64,000 nucleotides of DNA from positions 666,344-730,343 of the forward strand of contig CAVUWN010000007.1 of assembly GCA_963745185.1 (NCBI GenBank), read 5' to 3'. Shown here in pieces: positions 42,102 to 52,953 of this stretch. The first letter of the stretch is position 1. Each line of letters starts with the position of its first letter. Both the position numbers and the translations under genes were made by a program. The stretch comes from IGN2 sp963745185. GTDB taxonomy: Bacteria; Bacteroidota; Ignavibacteria; Ignavibacteriales; Ignavibacteriaceae. Below the pieces are notes generated by a model. That model made no database searches. It worked only from the letters and a program-made list of their open reading frames with translations, and was not told the origin of the DNA.

Positions 42102-43844
42102 TTACTTCATCAGCACCAACTTCTTTATTTCAACAAAACTCTGTCCTGAGCCTGCCAAAGGATCGCCTGCTTTAATTCTGTAAAGGTAAACTCCAGATGA
42201 ATATTCTGATGCGTTAAAATCGTATTCATAATTTCCCGGAGTTAATACTTCATCTACGAGTTGCACGACTAATTCACCCAGTAAATTGTATAGTGCTAAT
42301 TGCACCAGGGACTGTTTTGGAATTGAGAATCTAATTTTGGTTGAAGGGTTAAATGGGTTTGGGTAGTTCTGAAATAATTCAAATTTACCAGGTAGAATCT
42401 CCACTTCAACTATCTCTGAGTACTCATATTGTCCATCTGTATCTACTTGTTTTAATCTGTAATTAAATTTTCTTCCTCCGAATGGATTGGTATCAGTAAA
42501 TGAATATGATTTGGGTGAATTACTGTTTCCGTGTCCATCAACGAAACCAATTTTTTTCCAATCTTTTTCCTCCACTCCCTGGAGGGGATTCGGAGGTGGG
42601 TCTTTACGTTCGATTTCAAATCCGTAATTATTTACTTCAGTTGCTGTTTGCCAATTTAATTCCACTTTGTTTTCAACTACACCTGCTGTGAATGAGACAA
42701 GTTCCACAGGTAGTATAGAATTAAACGTATAAATGTTTCCATTTTCTGATGTTAAATAAAGTTCTTTTTGTTCATCCACACCAAACGATGTTATATAACT
42801 GGGAGCTGTCAGAAGATCTTGGTTAGTTGGAGGATTAATTCCGTCGTATTCCAATGCCCAGATTTTAAATGAACAATAATCTCCATAAATATATTTCCCT
42901 TCAAGTTCTGGTATATTTGATTCTCTATAAATGTATCCACCGGTTATTGAACATCCGAGACTATGGTCATATTCCCAAATCGGACTAATATACTCAGGAT
43001 AATTACACTCAATGAAGTCAAATTGATGAGTCCCTTCGTAACATCTCCAACCATAATTTTTTCCGTTTTGTACGATATCAATTTCTTCCCAACTACCTTG
43101 CCCTACATCTGCCACAATAAACCATCCTGTAATTGGATCAAAACTACATCGCCACGGATTTCTAAAACCCCAGGCATATATCTCTTTTCGAACTTCAACA
43201 TTTGTACTGTCAACAAATGCATTCGTAGGTGGTATTGCATAAGGAGTTCCACCATCAACGTCAACACACAGAATCTTACCGAGTAATGTATTTATACGTT
43301 GTCCATTATTATCCTCGTCTCCATTGGACCCACCATCTCCTGTAGCAATGTAGAGGAACCCATCGTTTGGTCCGAATCCTATCCATCCTCCATTATGGCT
43401 TGCATATGGTTGAGTAAAAGTTAGTATTTGGAACTCGCTATTTTTGTCCGCTGAATCAGGATTACTGGACACCTGAAATCGGGAAATTTTCGTTTTAAGG
43501 GTATCGTCTACTGTATAAATATAATCAACGTAAAAGAACCCATTGGTTTGATAATCAGGATGAAAAGCTAATCCCAACAAACCAGTCTCACCACCTGATG
43601 TTACTATATCTGCTAAATCCAAATATATATGGGAAGTTTGAGTTGTCGAAGAATTAGGAAAAACCATTATCCTTCCACTTTGTTCAACCACAAAAACCCT
43701 GTTCGTTCCATCACCAGAATTTGTTAGATAAAGTGGATGATTAAAACTCAAATTTGGGAAAGCATCTATTAACTCAATTTGACTGAATAATGAATTTGCA
43801 AACACCAATGGAATTAATAATAAAAATTGTTTAAAGGATATCAT
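42102..43844 (-). CDS. PQQ-type soluble sugar dehydrogenase (GSDH family) with T9SS sorting domain
   Basis: This intact 580-residue protein begins MISFKQFLLLIPLVFANSLF, with GAGGTAGGG upstream of the ATG. The propeller motifs match the neighbour ('GGETGLLGLAFHPDYQTNGF', 'YASHNGGWIGFGPNDGFLYI', 'YAWGFRNPWRCSFDP'). A linker domain starts 'PVELVSFTAGVVENKVELNW', and the sorting domain has 'FQNYPNPFNPSTKI' and ends 'EIKKLVLMK'. Two short repeats are inserted in frame: 'DPPPNPLQGVEEKDW' in the linker and 'DPLAGSGQS' just before the last strand of the sorting domain. Neither occurs in the paralogue at 40.1 kb. Surface sugar oxidation is the probable role. Confidence 0.87.
   Translation of the reverse strand: MISFKQFLLLIPLVFANSLFSQIELIDAFPNLSFNHPLYLTNSGDGTNRVFVVEQSGRIMVFPNSSTTQTSHIYLDLADIVTSGGETGLLGLAFHPDYQTNGFFYVDYIYTVDDTLKTKISRFQVSSNPDSADKNSEFQILTFTQPYASHNGGWIGFGPNDGFLYIATGDGGSNGDEDNNGQRINTLLGKILCVDVDGGTPYAIPPTNAFVDSTNVEVRKEIYAWGFRNPWRCSFDPITGWFIVADVGQGSWEEIDIVQNGKNYGWRCYEGTHQFDFIECNYPEYISPIWEYDHSLGCSITGGYIYRESNIPELEGKYIYGDYCSFKIWALEYDGINPPTNQDLLTAPSYITSFGVDEQKELYLTSENGNIYTFNSILPVELVSFTAGVVENKVELNWQTATEVNNYGFEIERKDPPPNPLQGVEEKDWKKIGFVDGHGNSNSPKSYSFTDTNPFGGRKFNYRLKQVDTDGQYEYSEIVEVEILPGKFELFQNYPNPFNPSTKIRFSIPKQSLVQLALYNLLGELVVQLVDEVLTPGNYEYDFNASEYSSGVYLYRIKAGDPLAGSGQSFVEIKKLVLMK
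42139..42164. repeat. Short mobile-type repeat, family A, copy 1, in frame in a sorting domain
   Basis: The core CTCTGTCCTGAGCCTGCC then AAAGGATC is inserted in the coding sequence and read as DPLAGSGQS. Homologous genes have no such residues at this point. The second copy lies at 44270-44295 with one core base changed. It resembles the widespread 'TCCTGAGCC...GAAGGA' interspersed repeats of bacterial genomes. Confidence 0.75.
42571..42603. repeat. Short mobile-type repeat, family C, in frame in a linker
   Basis: TCCACTCCCTGGAGGGG then ATTCGGAGGTGGG contains paired CTCC/GGAG segments. Read leftwards it encodes PPPNPLQGVE, between 'FEIERK' and 'DWKKIGFV'. The equivalent position in the 44.2 kb gene reads directly 'FEIERSINDNEFTKLGFV'. 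Inserted short repeat, not part of the domain. Confidence 0.65.
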
Positions 43845-44232
43845 ACCCTACCTCACATTTTACAGACGTTTTATTCTAATAAGAGGCACCATATGATTCT
43901 TACTACGGAGGGAATAAACAACTGTTGGAAACTTTGTTAAATAACAATTAAAAGTCAATAACAATTGATTATTAATTAACTAATCAGTCTAAATACTATG
44001 ATATTTTATCAAACTTTTCCAAAAATTGAATGTTTTTACTAAAAAACAAAAAGAATCGTATTGTTAAGTTGTATTTATTAAGGGATTGTTTTAAGTAGAA
44101 AAAGTCTCTTTTTCTACTAATGGCTAAAATTATGTAATTAGTAAATATTACAATAAATCGTAACAAGGATGGTAATTTAAAACCTTTCAGTTCTCATTGA
44201 AAGTAACATAAGTTAAAATGCAGTGTGTTATT
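43845..44232. other. Intergenic region
   Basis: About 390 AT-rich bases between two leftward secreted-protein genes. No gene, RNA or convincing hairpin was seen. It should hold the promoter for the 42.1-43.8 kb sugar dehydrogenase. Confidence 0.3.
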
Positions 44233-47084
44233 CTATTTCATTAACAACATTTTTTTAGTATCAACAAAACTCTGTCCTGAGCCTGCCGAAGGATCACCTG
44301 CTACAATTCTATAGATGTATGTTCCACTTGCTAAATTCTGAGCATTCAACTCTATTTCATATACACCGGCTTCCCTCCTTTCATTTATCAAAGTTTTTAC
44401 TTCAGCCCCAAGTAAATCATAAATTTTAATTAATACCTTGCTTTCAATAGGTAATTGGTATCTTATTTTTGTAACAGGATTAAATGGATTAGGATAGTTC
44501 TGGTACAGATCAAATTTAGTTGGTACAATTTCCACATCTAATTTGTTTGAGTATTCATACTTACCACCTGTATCTATTTGTTTTAACCTGTATTGGAATT
44601 TAGCGCCATCAAAAGGGGAAGTGTCTGTAAAGGAATAATATTTGGGTGAATTACTATTTCCATTTCCTTCAACAAATCCTAGCTTTGTAAATTCATTATC
44701 ATTTATACTTCGCTCTATCTCAAAACCATAATTGTTTAACTCGGTAGCAGTCTGCCAATTTAATTGTACTTTATTATCATTTACATCTGCAGTAAATGAA
44801 ACCAGCTCGACGGGTAAAACATCTGTAAATTCAACTGTTGCTGATCCTTGTGATTCAAAAATTCCACTACCTGAAGAATAGTTTACTGTATAATCCGTAA
44901 TCTCTTCGGAGGTTGCAGATAACCAAAATCGGTAGCTTATTGAGTGCTCAGTTATAAATCCATCTAATCCGGGGGTCGACGGGTCATCAGCAGATGCTAA
45001 GACCTGTACATATCCTCCAGGTGTTATCGGAGCTGTCAATAACACTGAACCGACACAGTTATCCCCATCAAATACTCCTATTTCATCTCCAGCATTTAAT
45101 TCTATCCCATTTATGGTAGCAGCGGAGGTAATAAAAATGTTCATTGCTAAGTAAGGATTTCCTGACCAAATTTTTGTAAAGTGAATCTCGGGTTGAGTTG
45201 GTTCTTCAGAATATTTAAAAATATTATTATCGCTCCAGCTCCAGCCAACATTTTTATTTGTGAAGTGATAACCGTTGCTCAGTTCTTCCCAACTATTGCC
45301 TCCATCAGTCGTAAATAAAAACCCATTTGCCATAACAGTTGCTGAGTTAATAAATTGGATTGAGTTGATTTGAACAGCAGTGCCAGTATTCCTGACAATC
45401 CAGTTATAACCTCCATCAGATGTTGTTAATATTGTCCCGTTGTCTCCAGCACACATTCCGATGTTTGAATCATAAAAGCGAATAACATTTAAGTTTTCTG
45501 TGATCCCGCTATTTTGATTACTCCAGTTTTCACCACCATCTGTACTGTTCATTATCATTCCACCTTGTCCGCAAACCCATCCATTATTAATGTCCGAAAA
45601 ATGAACTGTGTTTCCACCAGTACCTGATTTCTCTAGCCAGCTACTACCGCCATCAGTAGTTTTATAAATTTTATCATCAGCTTTCCATCCTGTGTTACCA
45701 TCAATAAAATAAAAATTGTTACTTATTAAATCAGTATAAGCTGAACCTGCACCCACCCAATTTTCTCCTCCATCCGTAGTTTTATAAGTCACATATTCTC
45801 CAACCATCCATCCAACATCTTCATTTGTGAAGAAAATACTTGTTTCTGGATCAATACTTAATGAACCCTCAAATTTGGTTTTCCATATTTTACCACTATT
45901 AGTTGTTTTCAAAATAATTGGGTATTTCGTTGTACCCTTTCTTGCTCCAGCAGCCCAACCAACACTATCATTTCTCATAAATACCGAGGTAATCCAATCG
46001 CCTGTATATCCATAATGTTCTTGCGAACCACTAAGAATTTGAGACCAGGAAGAACCGTTATTCTCAGTCGTATATATTACACCTTTAAATCCAACAGCCC
46101 AACCTCGCCCATCATCATTAACAAAAACTGAAAGTAATCCCGTTTGTTCGTCATACGAGTATTTTGATTGCCAGCTGGCCCCACCGTCTGATGTATAATA
46201 GATGCCCCTGCTCCATCCACTATTAGTACCTCCTACAGCATAACCATTATTTGAGTCTTTAAAATAAATTGATTGTATGCCAGTTCGATTATTAATAAAA
46301 GAATTGTTTTCTAGTAAAATGTGTGCAGTTGTATTCTTTTTTGAAATGGTTTTTGAATAAGGGTATATCCATGTTCTCCTCCATCGGTGGTTTTACGAAT
46401 ACTGCTTTCATGCTGATTAGATCCAAAGCCAATGAAACCCACATTAGGATCAATAAATTCAACACAATTCAGTATTGGTGAAGGATTTAATGTTTGGAAT
46501 ATAGGCGTTTTTATTATCCAATTTAGTCCCCCATCAGTTGTTTTTAGAAATTTACTTGAATCTCTGCCACCTACTGCATATCCTAGCAGATCATCAATAA
46601 AATCAACAGAAAATAAATCATAACCACTTCCAGAGGATTGCACAACCCAGCTTGTTCCCCCATTTGTAGTTTTTAAAATGGTTTCACCATATCCAACAGC
46701 ATAACCAATATCAATATCAAGAAATTGTAAATCCGTTAAACTCTCTGTGGTTCCACTTGTTAGTTCAAAGTAGTTTTGTCCTCCATCTGTAGTCTTAATA
46801 ATGATCCCTCCTTCACCGCATAACCATCCTGTGTTAGCATTTATAAACTGGACTGATGTCAGAGTAAGGCTTGTACCGCTGCTTTGTTGAATCCAATCAA
46901 GTCCTCCATTTGTAGTTTTCTTAATGAAACCTTCAGATCCTACTATCCAGCCAGTATTATCATCAACAAAAAAAGTAGAATACAGATCGTTACCATCGGG
47001 TACGGGGTTTTGGTTGGTCCACTGTGGATATATTATCAGACTAGAAAGAATGAAGATATTGGTAAATAGTAAAATGCTTTTCAT
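44233..47084 (-). CDS. Large YCF48/BNR-repeat surface protein with T9SS sorting domain, one frame change
   Basis: The ATG at 47084 has GTGAGGGAA upstream and a signal peptide (MKSILLFTNIFILSSLIIYP). Repeats of about 45-50 residues, 'GWxxG...G...KTTDGGxxW', fill the first two-thirds, a YCF48/BNR-type beta-propeller. An A-run frame change near 46340 joins both halves into about 950 residues. A later domain has 'WSGNPYLAMNIFITSA' and 'AGDEIGVFDGDNCVGSVLL', often seen in this group's T9SS proteins. The linker 'PVELVSFTADVNDNKVQLNW' precedes the sorting domain ('YQNYPNPFNPVTKI', end 'DTKKMLLMK'). The function is unknown; propellers usually bind proteins or glycans. Confidence 0.83.
44270..44295. 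repeat. Short mobile-type repeat, family A, copy 2, in frame in a sorting domain
   Basis: The same core as 42139-42164, read as DPSAGSGQS between 'RIVAG' and 'FVDTKKM'. It lies at exactly the same place in the sorting domain as copy 1. The equivalent position of the 40.1 kb gene reads 'KIVAGEFIETKKM' without it. Confidence 0.75.
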
Positions 47085-48182
47085 ATTTCCCTCACAATGA
47101 GTTTTAACAATAGTAATAATAAATGCGGCGACTACTTCTTGATCAATACTAAAGATTACTTTAGTACGGATGTGATAGTTTATTATTAATTTTTAATTTA
47201 TGTGAGGTGTGATTCAACCATCATACCATCAAAATCAACTCATAACATTAGAAATATGAGCGAGATCCTAAATATTTTGAAAAATGGTATCATTATAAGA
47301 CAGAATAAAATATTTAAACATATTGGATTAAACAATACAAATTGTTTCGGGAATGTAGGTGGGCTGTATAAAATTTAAATACATTAAAAATCCCCACTTA
47401 ACGAAGAAAACTAAAATACAACTGTATACAATAAGGAGATTATTGCCTTTCCACCAATACGGTTAAATATTGTATAGTCACCCAAAGTTCCAAAACGATT
47501 GATTTTGTTAATTTGGATACCCATCAATGCTAAATTTTTTGTAAGAAGAAATTCATTGCTACAGTTAAATCGCTGATTGATATTTATCCATCCGGCTACT
47601 TGTTAATCATAGCTTTTCATACCACGTAATAGATGATGTATTGGATGGAGAATTAAACAAGTTACTGATTTCCCTTGAGGCCATAATGGCATATTTATCA
47701 ATTATGCCAAACTCACTTAACATTGGATTGTTTTATTTAACAAAGGATTTCTGAACCGGTACTAAAACTACGTATTAAAACACTCCCAACTGACGGAACG
47801 ATTCTATTGCTAATCTTAGCTAAAATCAAAAAAATGGAAAATATCGCCGAAAAATTTTGCCCAAAAAATAATTCACCCAAAGGTATATGGAAAATTACCC
47901 TGAAAAAAATGATTAAGTTTGTGTTTTTCTGCATATAAGCCAAGAATTTTTCTAATGAAATGTGCTTTTGTTTTTTGGCCTCCCTTTAACCTCGTTCCGA
48001 GCAACGGTTCAACTTGGTATACCCCACTAATATTTTTTTATCATGCTATTCAAGCTCATTTGCTATTATAATATTGGAAAAATATCCCATCAATTTGGTT
48101 TACCAGTCATCTTTAATCTTTACAAGCAGATATTTTTACCGATTCTGCCTATATATTTTTCTCATCTTCATTTAAGTAATAT
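47085..48182. other. Long non-coding or decayed stretch
   Basis: About 1.1 kb without a supported gene. Short open frames (for example leftward at 47737-47943 and rightward at 48043-48312) lack ribosome sites and family motifs. A leftward fragment near 47430-47530 ('MGIQINKINRFGTLGDYTIF') might be the remnant of a secreted protein, but no match is recognisable. Near 47985-48010 a GC-richer stretch 'CCTCGTTCCGAGCAACGG' could be another interspersed repeat. Confidence 0.35.
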
Positions 48183-49560
48183 CTATTTACTAAGATTTGA
48201 ATTCAATTGTATTATTCCATTCCTGCGCTGGTTTTCACCCAGTAACCTTTTCCGGGTTTTAATGTATCTGCTGTGTTGTATTGTTCTGTACTCTTATAAA
48301 TGGGGTAAATGATAATGTTCGGGGGTACCGTAGTTATTTCATTTACTGGCATTTCAAGCGCAAAGGGTCCAATCAAATTCCAACCCTGGTAAACCGGAGT
48401 TTCATTACTGCTCAGATGGGTTCCGGTGATAATAATGTTTTGACTTCCACTAAATTTTGCCCAATATCCAATTCCATTTTCTAAAATATCTGCCTGAGTA
48501 TAACCAGTATTCACACTATATCTGTAAAAATCTGATATTGCAGTAGGGAAAAGAGGGACGCGAAAAGCTGTCATATCTGGTGCAAGCAAGGGGACCGAAA
48601 GTATATTCCACCCATCTTCAATTGAAACAGATTGGATTGAAGGGGCAATTGATTTTCCAATAATTAGACCAAAATCTCCAACTGCCCACCCGTGAAATAC
48701 ATCAGTAAAGAAAATAGAATAAAGTGGCTGATTAGTATTGCTATCTTGAAAATTCCTAGGTGATTCCGGCATCAGTTGTATGAAGCATTCGTGCCCCCAC
48801 TTCCTAAAGTCCAGCCATCATAGTTATTATTAAAAAATATTGATTCGAGATCAGAATTAAATCCACTATTTTGGTTTAGCCAGGTATTTCCAGCATCTGT
48901 GGTATGTAGAATAGTTCCATATTGACCCGAAATCCAGCCATTGAATTCATCTACAAAAGTAACCGAATAAAGCCAGCTTCCTGTCTCGTTGGATTGTACA
49001 GACCAATTTGTTCCACTATTAGTAGTATGAATAATACATTGATAATTATTACCTCCGCCTGCTGCCCACCCATTATATTCATCAACGAAAGAAATTCCAT
49101 ATAAGGCTTCAGAGACACCTGATGATTGCACATTCCAATTTAACCCTCCATTAGTCGTGTGAATTATTGAACTGCCAACCGCCCAACCCAAATTTGAATT
49201 TATGAAGAATACCTTCCAAAGTCTATTACTTACTATCCCCGATTGATTCTCCCAATTTGATCCAGCATTCGAAGTATGAAGAATAATACCATTATCTCCA
49301 ACCACCCAGCCGTTATTACTATCAATAAAAAAAACTCCATAAAGAACATCATTAATGAAGCTGACTGAAATTCCCAAGTTATACCTGAATTCGTTGTATG
49401 AATTATAGTTCCATTTTCTCCAACAGCCCAACCATTACTTGTATCGGTAAAACAAACTGACCAAAGTGTATTCCCTGTGGGAGAATTTAATATCTGCCAT
49501 TGCGCATTAAGAGTGATTGAAAATATTAGTCACAGTAAAATGCTATAGTAATTTTCACGA
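48183..49560 (-). CDS. YCF48/BNR-repeat secreted protein without sorting domain, frame-broken
   Basis: The signal-peptide region around 49510-49560 ('IFSITLNAQWQIL') is interrupted, so the start is not certain. Five or more propeller repeats follow ('NGWVVGDNGIILHTSNAGSNW', in two parts; 'DEFNGWISGQYGTILHTTDA'). The C-terminal part has a different domain: 'GWNILSVPLLAPD', 'NGIGYWAKFSGSQNI', 'GWNLIGPFALEMP' and 'GKGYWVKTSAG', a repeated GWN/GYW pattern common in this group. Frame changes lie near 49400, 48775 and 48225; the last extends the end to 'NGIIQLNSNLSK'. No NYPNPFNP sorting domain is present, unlike its neighbours. Confidence 0.74.
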
Positions 49561-49794
49561 TATTTCCATTTATGAAAGCAATTTATAGTGTAAATTTTTA
49601 TAAAATTCTAATATTATTCAACATTATACAATTATAATTTTATTTCAATCAGATTGCGTGTAAAGTTTGAGTCTATAAAATGGGATATACTAACTTGTGG
49701 AAATTAGGTAGGATAAATTTAAAAAGCACCATAGTAAAATGAGATTTTACCGGGTCTTAAATTAAAATATATTTCCCCATTATGTAGGCTATAA

Positions 49795-50642
49795 TTAGCG
49801 GATGAGAACCATCTTCTTAGTATCGGTAAAATTATCACTCTCAAGTCGATAAAAATATATCCCTGAAGCTAATTTGGTGGCATTGTAATTAATTCATAAT
49901 CTCCAGGTTCTTTAACTTCATTTACTAATGTTGCAACAATCTTGCCTAATACATCAAAGACAATCAGCTTGACTTTTGACATTCGACCTTCGACACCTGC
50001 CTGCCGGTAGGCAAGGTTTGATGGAATCGAATATCTTATTTTTGTGGTTGGATTGAAAGGATTCGGATAATTCTGTGAGAGTTCAAAATTCTCAGGTAAT
50101 TGTGAACCAGGTTCAACCGATGTTGGATAATCTTCAAATTCACCAATTTGCCATAAAGTTGAATTATCTCCATCATATACCCCCCAGAACGGACTGCCTG
50201 TCAACCAGGTAAGGTTTGCTGAACGGTTTGCATCCACTATATCGAAATTAATCGTAACAACATCTGTCCATTCAGGACTGCCCGCTACAATAGTTCCATT
50301 ATTATTATTAACATAAGGCAGATCAATATTTATCCAGATATTGTTATTCATTGGTCTTGTGACACTCGCAGGTGAATAAGTTTCATTGTTAAAATTATGA
50401 AATATATAATCAACATCTTTAATGGGGATGTTTGTAAAACTTATTGCTGTTGTATCAAAACTCAAGACGATCGTTGTACCACCCAAATCATCATCACCGG
50501 TACTCGTATTTATTTTTAATAGCACAGAAATTTTATTAGCATCCACTTGGATAACTTGCAACTTACCATTGATCGTGGTTGGTAATATAGGGCAGGTAGA
50601 AAATAATAGTATTATGCCACAAAAGTATTTAAATAGCTTCAC
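49795..50642 (-). CDS. T9SS-sorted secreted protein with cohesin-like domain (paralogue 3), one frame change
   Basis: By alignment with paralogue 1, the start is GTG 50642 after GGAGAG, with an in-frame ATG at 50654. A signal peptide ends near 'CPILPTTING'. The sandwich domain reads 'DDLGGTTIVLSFDTTAISF' and 'PEWTDVVTINFDIVDANRS', followed directly by 'SQNYPNPFNPTTKI'. A repeat insertion reads 'NLAYRQAGVEGR' in the sorting domain. A frame change near 49890 restores the end 'YFYRLESDNFTDTKKMVLIR'. About 283 residues. It is closest in layout to paralogue 2 but closest in upstream region to paralogue 1. Confidence 0.82.
49994..50017. repeat. Short palindromic repeat, family B, in frame in a sorting domain
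   Basis: The near-palindrome CCTGCCTGCCGGTAGGCAAG (49996-50015) folds around CCGG. Read leftwards it encodes LAYRQAG. Paralogues 1 and 2 have unrelated residues at the same position. It belongs to a repeat type (GCCTGCCGGTAGGC) commonly scattered through genomes of this and related phyla. Confidence 0.7.
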
Positions 50643-50830
50643 ATATCTCTCCATTCAGTTAAAGAGTTTGCATCATTCTCAGGAAATTACGCTAATTCTT
50701 CTTAAAACTTATTACGGATCAGCTCAATAAGAATTTATCCGGAATAATATTTAACCCGGACACACCAATATACTGTCTTGCCACTACCCTCACTAAATTC
50801 ATTAACCGTAATCCATAAACCATCATCCAT

Positions 50831-52953
50831 TTATGGAACCCGTGTTACTGCACCGTTATTAGTATTCAATAACTGGTTAACATCATGCACAGTAACCCCG
50901 CTGTTCATATTAAAATCACCATCCTGATAACCCATTGTCCCATTCTGGTTAAACCAGATATCATAATCCTGGTATTACTATTAGGATCATCAATATTAAC
51001 TACACCATTTGCATCGCCGTCTGCAGCGTACATCCCATACTTGCCCGGCACCAATTCAATCATAGGGTTTTGTCCATAAGCTTTATTCATTGCAGTCGTG
51101 AAATCATAAAGCGTCGAATTAGATGAAAGCGAAACCGGATTTGCTGACATAATTGCCAGATGATTCCTGTGAAAAATAGCTATATAATAATGATCCCGGT
51201 TGAACATTACTAAAATTGACTCCTTCAATTCCGTTGGTTTCTAGTAGAAGTCCGTTGCTTTTTAGTAAAGCTGCACGACTTTCAACTATCTGACTGGGAC
51301 TAGTGGCATTTCTTAACTCAACCAATACCCAATCAACAACTGATGAATTGGATCCAGGGTTGAAACTTTCGTTTCCATTATAATTCCAAGGTTGAGCATT
51401 ATAAGGTTGTGAATTTGGTAGCATAGAATTCTGATTTAATGCTGTAGACATTGAGTTTGTGTTAAATGGACCTTGAAGAAAAATTTTCGCTTTTACGTTA
51501 ATACCGCTCGATGGAATTCCACCACTCTCAATTGCTCCCAAATCTGGTGTCGAATCTCTGTTGTTTCCGAGTGCATCTTTTAATAAATCAGGATAAGCAG
51601 CCACCAGGTCTGGATAAAGAGAAGTTAATTCAATTCCTTCATCTACTCCTTGATTTGGAGTATAATCATCAAAATCTTCACCCCATAAATTGGAGAAGCT
51701 AACAATACCGGTAGTATCGCTATTTTGGTCATAAGAACCACCATTTAAAGCTTTCCATTGCGACCAATTATATACTGTCCCTCCAGAAGGAGAAACTTCA
51801 AATCCCACTCCGGGTGGATGGGGCTTATAATACCTATTATAATCAATATCTTTGAACTTATTATTAAGCTGGGAATTAGTTCTGCCAATTACATAAATCT
51901 GATTGTCTGGTGTATATCTTACTATAATATTATTCTTACATACTAAAGTATCTATCCAAATGTTTTCGCTTGGTGCTGGATAATCAGCAAAGAAAAGCCC
52001 ATACCCGAAATCATCACCATCTTTTATTACAGTATTATTGAAGAAAAATACTTGAGTCTTATAATCAGTAATTGGATTTTCCTGTTGAAAAAATACTGGT
52101 ATTATCTCTGGTGCATTTCCTGCAAAAATATTATTGCAAATTAACCACCTATTATTACCTGCATAAGAAATATATAAACAAGTATTTATGGAAGTTTCAT
52201 AAGACGGCTCTGTGTGATATAGGAACAAGTTACCTGATATAACACTAAGCTGTCCAAGATAACCACCAGTATTTGGGCCAATCTGTAATAGGTCATAGTG
52301 AGCAGTTCTTGAAGCGTTCGGAGTTCGATTCCTATGAATAAGTTTATTATTTAGAATTTTGAATCCTCCATAGCCCCCATATATTTGCAGTGGGTCTTGG
52401 TCTGCAGGATTAGTATTTATTTGCATACCTATTTCACAATTAGATATAGTAAAGTTAGAGCAAGCCCCCAGTTCTATTGGGTCGCCACCACCGGCACCAG
52501 TAACCAAACAATTGTCTATTGTTATAAGTGAATCTCCATAACATGAAATGCCATATCCATTATCCGTCCCCCCAATCCATATCTTGAAGCCTGTAATCTT
52601 AACATTTCTGGAATTGCTAAAATTTAGTGCTTTCTGGTTACTTGCAGTAGATATAAACCATACATCACCATTGTGCTCCCGTCTCATGAGCAGGAGTAAC
52701 AACAACTTCGTATGTCATAACCCTGTTGATTATTGCCTGTGTAACATAAGTTAGAGAATCACTACCTCCCGATACATATATCGTATCGCCCTCTGTGTCC
52801 CCTATACTTCCCCAAGGTAATGAACTTAAAGATGTTGCTGCATTATCCCAACTTGAAGCGTTGCCATTACCAGTTGCATCTTTATCTACATACCAAACAT
52901 TTTGTGCATTAACTGAAAAGAATAAAAGTAAGCTTAACAATAATTGCTTTCAT
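50831..52953 (-). CDS. Secreted parallel beta-helix protein with dockerin-like tail, frame-broken
   Basis: The ATG at 52953 follows AAGGAGATG, the best ribosome site in this region. The signal peptide is 'LLLSLLLFFSVNAQ', reached by a one-base change near 52945. 'VWYVDKDATGNGNASSWDNA' is the common start of right-handed beta-helix (pectate-lyase-like) proteins. Helix rungs follow ('NVKITGFKIWIGG', 'ITIDNCLVTG', 'FTISNCEIGM') and 'DLGAIESGG' closes that domain. The tail has two Ca-binding-like loops, 'DGDANGVVNIDD' and 'DGDFNMNSGVTVHDVNQLL', a dockerin-like pair. Breaks lie near 52685, 51150 and 50985. About 707 residues. It may bind or cleave a polysaccharide at the surface. Confidence 0.78.

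Noticed and set aside
42963..43286. Rightward 107-residue open frame
   Set aside because: Shadow of the intact sugar dehydrogenase on the other strand.
47737..47943. Leftward 68-residue open frame
   Set aside because: No ribosome site, no family pattern, in a region that looks decayed.
48043..48312. Rightward 89-residue open frame
   Set aside because: Its end overlaps the BNR-repeat gene on the other strand and it has no recognisable features.
37378..52953. CRISPR array from the repeated DNA in this region
   Set aside because: The repeats are gene paralogy and scattered palindromes; there are no regular short repeats with unique spacers.
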